Of a stretch of 45,233 nucleotides of DNA, positions 42,225 to 45,233 are shown piece after piece. Origin of the DNA: Phycisphaerae bacterium (GTDB lineage Bacteria > Planctomycetota > Phycisphaerae > UBA1845 > PWPN01). The translations under genes and the position numbers were made by a program. Where the stretch lies: NCBI GenBank assembly GCA_012719955.1, contig JAAXZI010000152.1, forward strand, positions 1 to 45,233. The letters are read 5' to 3'. The notes beneath the pieces are model-generated. The model ran no database searches and was not told the origin of the DNA. It saw nothing but the letters and a program-made list of their open reading frames with translations. Numbering within the stretch: position 1 is the stretch's first letter; every line of letters begins with the position of its first letter.

Positions 42225-43394
42225 ATGCGCTTTGAGTTTGCCACCGCCACGCGAATCGTGTTCGGGCCGGGAACGCTCAAAGAGGCGGGTCCGGCAGCCG
42301 CTGAGATGCTGAACGGAAACGGCGAGGCCAGGGTGCTGATCGTCACCGGCCGATCCGAACAGCGTGCCCGGCCATTGGTGGACCTGCTCAGCCGGCATTC
42401 CCTGGAGAGCCTGACCTACCCGATCGAGGGGGAACCCACGGTTGAGAAGATCCGGGCGGGCGCGGCCGTTGCACGCAAGCTGAACGCCGGGCTCATCATC
42501 GGCTTCGGCGGCGGTAGCGCAATCGATTCGGCCAAGGCCATCGCGGCGATGACGGCCAACGAAGGCGACTTGCTGGACTACCTGGAGGTGATCGGCAAGG
42601 GCCTGGCTCTACCTCGCCCCCCCCTGCCCTGCATTGCCATCCCCACCACCGCCGGCACTGGCTCGGAGGTCACCCGCAATGCCGTGCTGGCCTCGCCCGA
42701 GCATCGCGTGAAGGTGAGCCTGCGCAGTCCGCTGATGCTGCCCCGGCTGGCAATTGTGGACCCGGAACTGACTTATGGCTTACCGCCGGCGGTGACGGCC
42801 GCCACCGGCATGGACGCCTTAACCCAGCTCATCGAGGCTTTTGTCGGCACCCGGGCCACCCCGATCACCGACGGTCTGTGCCGGGAAGGCATCGAGCGCG
42901 CCGCCCGGGCCCTGCCGAGGGCCTATCGCAACGGGTCTGACGTCGCCGCCCGGGAAGACATGTGCGTGGCCAGCCTGTTCGGCGGCCTGGCCCTGGCCAA
43001 TGCCGGCCTGGGCGCGGTGCACGGATTCGCCGGCCCCCTCGGGGGGATGTTCCCGGCGCCGCACGGAGCGGTCTGCGCCGCCCTGCTGCCGCACGTGATG
43101 GCCGTCAATCTCCAGGCCCTGCGCCAGCGACAGCCGGACAGCCCCGCCCTGACCCGGTTAGACGAAGTGGCCCGTATGCTCACCGGGCGGGCGGATGCAA
43201 CCGCCGAGCAGGGAGTCGCCTGGATTCGAGAACTCTGCCGGGAACTGGCCATTCCCCCGTTGCGGACTTACGGCCTCGGCCCGGATGACATCCCCGTCCT
43301 CGTGGAGAAAGCCCGGGCGGCCAGCAGCATGAAGCCCAATCCGATCGCGTTGACGACGGAAGAGTTGGCACGGATAGTGACGGAAGCACTGTGA
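42225..43394 (+). CDS. Iron-type alcohol dehydrogenase (group III)
   Basis: 389 residues. It has the NAD(P)-binding GGGSAIDSAK at 95-104, then PTTAGTGSEVTRNAV, GMDALTQLIEAFVG (about 195-208), AVHGFAGPLGGMFPAPHGAVCAALLPHVM (both His kept) and MKPNPIALT near the end. The family binds iron through Asp and three His; here the first His (as in DALTH) is Gln, as also occurs in some family branches, so the metal and substrate may differ. It would reduce an aldehyde or ketone, or oxidise an alcohol. The three-base spacing to the LsrG-like gene suggests the two act in one pathway on a small carbonyl compound; the substrate is unknown. Confidence 0.93.
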   Translation: MRFEFATATRIVFGPGTLKEAGPAAAEMLNGNGEARVLIVTGRSEQRARPLVDLLSRHSLESLTYPIEGEPTVEKIRAGAAVARKLNAGLIIGFGGGSAIDSAKAIAAMTANEGDLLDYLEVIGKGLALPRPPLPCIAIPTTAGTGSEVTRNAVLASPEHRVKVSLRSPLMLPRLAIVDPELTYGLPPAVTAATGMDALTQLIEAFVGTRATPITDGLCREGIERAARALPRAYRNGSDVAAREDMCVASLFGGLALANAGLGAVHGFAGPLGGMFPAPHGAVCAALLPHVMAVNLQALRQRQPDSPALTRLDEVARMLTGRADATAEQGVAWIRELCRELAIPPLRTYGLGPDDIPVLVEKARAASSMKPNPIALTTEELARIVTEAL

Positions 43395-43508
43395 AGACCG
43401 TCATTCGCGGATTCACCGCCACTGTAGCTCAAGGGCGATTCCGGCTTTCCCGCGGCCGAAATTCTCGCTATCCTCCTCTGGTCAAGCACTATTGGCGTCG
43501 GGGATCCC

Positions 43509-44894
43509 ATGAGGCTTCCGAAGTTTCACACCGTTGCGCATCGCGTTGGCGTCGTTGGCCTGTACCGAGCGGGCAAGACTGTTTTCCTGACTTCGCTCAT
43601 CAACCACCTGCAGAACCACGACCCCCGTGTTCTGCCCATCGCGGACGGCCAGAGCCGGATCATCTTCCGCCGGCAGCTTCCGCCCGAGAATGGTTTCGAA
43701 GAATTTCCCTACTTCGAACATCGCGACAAGCTGGTCTATTCCCGCCAGTGGCCGGTGAAGACGAGGGCCACCTGTCAGTACCGCTGCCAGTATTATCGTT
43801 CCGACTGGAATCTCAGCCGGGGCGAACTGTCCTTGCTGGATTTTCCCGGCGAGCGGCTGGCGGATCTGCCCATGGCCGGCTGCACGTACGGCCAGTGGAG
43901 CGATTTCATTCTGACACTTTTCCGCGAGCACAACGAATACCGCGTTTACAGCCAGCCGTACCTGGATCTGCTGGCCCGGCCGGACGCATCGCCGGAAGCG
44001 CTCATCAATACCTACCGGCGCGTGCTCAAGGATCTGTTCCTGAACTTCCGGCCGGTGATCTCGCCGTCCACCTTCATCCTCACCGACGCAGGGCTCTGGG
44101 TGGGTGATCTGCCGCCCGAGCAGCGGTTTGAGACCAACTACGTGGGGCTGGACCGCGAGAACCAGTTCCTGCCGCTGCCGCGCGAGGTGCGCGACCGCCG
44201 ACCGGAGTTGGCCGGGGCTTTCGCGAGCCGGTACGAGGTGTACCGCGAGAGAATCGCCGTTCCGCTGGCCCGGTGGATGCAGAAATGCGACGAGCTGGTC
44301 GTACTGGTGGACGTGACCACGCTGCTGGCCGGCGGACTGGGCATGTACGAGGGCAACCGCGAGCTGTTGCGCAACCTGATGACCTTTCTGAACCCCGGCC
44401 AGAACCTCTGGGGCGTATCGCTGAGCGTCATCGGGCGGACGTTGCGCATGTTCCGGCCGCTGCACGACTACGTTTCCGAAAAATGGGACCTGACCTGGGG
44501 CGGCATCCGCCGGATCGCCTTCGTGGCCACCAAGGCGGACAAGGTACACGCCAGCCAGCGGCAACATCTGCAGATGCTGCTCAAGGACATGGTCGAGGAC
44601 CTGGTCGGGCCATACGTGGAGGGCTCGATCCGCCTGGACGTCGATTACTTCGTTTGCGCGGCGGTGAACTCCACGCGCAGCACGGCCGACGGGCGACTGC
44701 AGGCTCGTTTCCGCTCCAGCGACAAAACGGAGGTCTACACTCCTTCACTGGTGCCGACGGCCTGGCCGCACGAGGACTGGAGCGAGATGGGGTTGCGCTA
44801 TCCGAACGTGGCCCCGTGGATGCCCCCGCGGCGGGATGCGCCGCCGGATCATCTGGAGCTCAACCGCGTGGCGGATTATCTGTTGAACGGGTAA
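43509..44894 (+). CDS. YcjX-like NTPase
   Basis: 461 residues, in the range of the YcjX family. A P-loop GLYRAGKT (17-24, Walker A) opens the protein; YYRSDWNLSRGELSLLDFPGERLADLPM carries the family's DxPG-type signature. Later landmarks are CDELVVLVDVTTLLAGG, RIAFVATKADKV (guanine-recognition-like TKAD) and YFVCAAVNSTRST. The family are stress-linked GTP/ATP-binding proteins often paired with a DUF697 membrane protein (YcjF); the next gene may be that partner. Exact function is unknown. Confidence 0.92.
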   Translation: MRLPKFHTVAHRVGVVGLYRAGKTVFLTSLINHLQNHDPRVLPIADGQSRIIFRRQLPPENGFEEFPYFEHRDKLVYSRQWPVKTRATCQYRCQYYRSDWNLSRGELSLLDFPGERLADLPMAGCTYGQWSDFILTLFREHNEYRVYSQPYLDLLARPDASPEALINTYRRVLKDLFLNFRPVISPSTFILTDAGLWVGDLPPEQRFETNYVGLDRENQFLPLPREVRDRRPELAGAFASRYEVYRERIAVPLARWMQKCDELVVLVDVTTLLAGGLGMYEGNRELLRNLMTFLNPGQNLWGVSLSVIGRTLRMFRPLHDYVSEKWDLTWGGIRRIAFVATKADKVHASQRQHLQMLLKDMVEDLVGPYVEGSIRLDVDYFVCAAVNSTRSTADGRLQARFRSSDKTEVYTPSLVPTAWPHEDWSEMGLRYPNVAPWMPPRRDAPPDHLELNRVADYLLNG

Positions 44895-44953
44895 GTGACC
44901 GTGCGCGATGGTGAGACATTCACCAGAGCGGAAAACCACCGGTCGCCCAGCTT

Positions 44954-44977
44954 GTGTGCCACGGCTCTTGAGCCGTG
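44954..44977. repeat. Inverted 24-base copy of the palindromic repeat at 22579
   Basis: Contains CACGGCTCTTGAGCCGTG (44960-44977) and is identical over 24 bases to the reverse complement of 22579-22602. It lies in the 238-base gap before the last gene, which holds nothing else I can support. Confidence 0.85.
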
Positions 44978-45132
44978 CTTGGACGCCTCCAAGAGCCCGT
45001 GCGTAGCGGCGAGGCAGCCACCAAAGTGTGGCAATGACAGGCAAATAGTGGATCGGAGATGGTTGATCAGGGGCTGGCAAAAGGTGGCAATCCCCCCTCA
45101 ACCGACCATCACCGACTTCCAGGAGCAGAAGC

Positions 45133-45233
45133 ATGGCCGAACAACCCAGAGCGTACGGCAGGACCGGCGGCGCCGACCCGATCCTTGGGGATCCGAACGA
45201 GGCTCCCCCGCCCCAGAGTGCGCCTCCCCGCAC
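45133..45233 (+). CDS. Start of a protein cut off by the window end, possibly a YcjF/DUF697 partner
   Basis: Thirty-three complete codons from an ATG preceded by AGGAG (spacing seven). The visible part (MAEQPRAYGRTGGADPILGD, then proline-rich) is low in complexity and diagnostic of nothing. Because it follows the YcjX-like gene, a YcjF-type (DUF697) membrane protein is a reasonable guess, since those start with a soluble Pro-rich tail; the sequence itself does not show it. Confidence 0.55.
   Translation, partial: MAEQPRAYGRTGGADPILGDPNEAPPPQSAPPR

Overview
The window is GC-rich bacterial DNA that most resembles a planctomycete (Planctomycetota, possibly Phycisphaerae or a relative). The reasons are several very large secreted proteins ending in Ca-loop 'DGDVDQ.DF' tags, BNR, lamin-tail and Ig-like surface proteins, a PEP-CTERM protein, H-X9-DG pseudopilins, Tat-exported sugar-related proteins, and intergenic space full of small palindromic repeats. 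Pyruvate:ferredoxin oxidoreductase suggests at least facultative anaerobic metabolism. The taxonomic placement is inference. I saw no rRNA, tRNA, CRISPR array or complete insertion sequence.

Layout. 1-10.7 kb: three minus-strand genes for giant secreted proteins (two BNR/sialidase-like, one with a LamG-like domain); two of them share two repeated module types I do not recognise. 10.9-13.4 kb: a cobalamin riboswitch and intrinsic terminator on the plus strand lead into a secreted tagged protein overlapped (ATGA) by a pseudopilin. 13.6-20.1 kb: a sigma-54 activator with a degenerate receiver, a thioredoxin-like protein, and a 1292-residue protein with four lamin-tail domains. 20.1-22.8 kb: a hairpin-rich repeat element and lexA with a strong promoter, a candidate operator and an overlapping upstream ORF. 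22.8-29.2 kb: a TlpA-like protein, a PEP-CTERM protein, a DUF4838-like Tat protein, and a lower-GC pair (small Cys-rich protein, HNH-like protein), separated by 7-bp-period repeats and miniature inverted-repeat elements. 29.2-33.7 kb: rsmG, a DUF1015 protein, a zinc-ribbon membrane protein and a sugar isomerase-like protein. 34.1-36.2 kb: another tagged secreted protein. 36.4-41.4 kb: a dihydroorotate dehydrogenase-like protein and nifJ (PFOR). 41.9-45.2 kb: an LsrG-like monooxygenase with an iron-type alcohol dehydrogenase, then a YcjX-like NTPase and the start of a next gene.

The most interesting unit is the B12 riboswitch controlling a secreted tagged protein plus pseudopilin, neither belonging to a known cobalamin family. 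It could be a cobalamin-responsive surface system. The recurrent C-terminal tag on five secreted proteins, together with the pseudopilin, suggests a shared export or anchoring route. Both functional proposals are inference from sequence and context.
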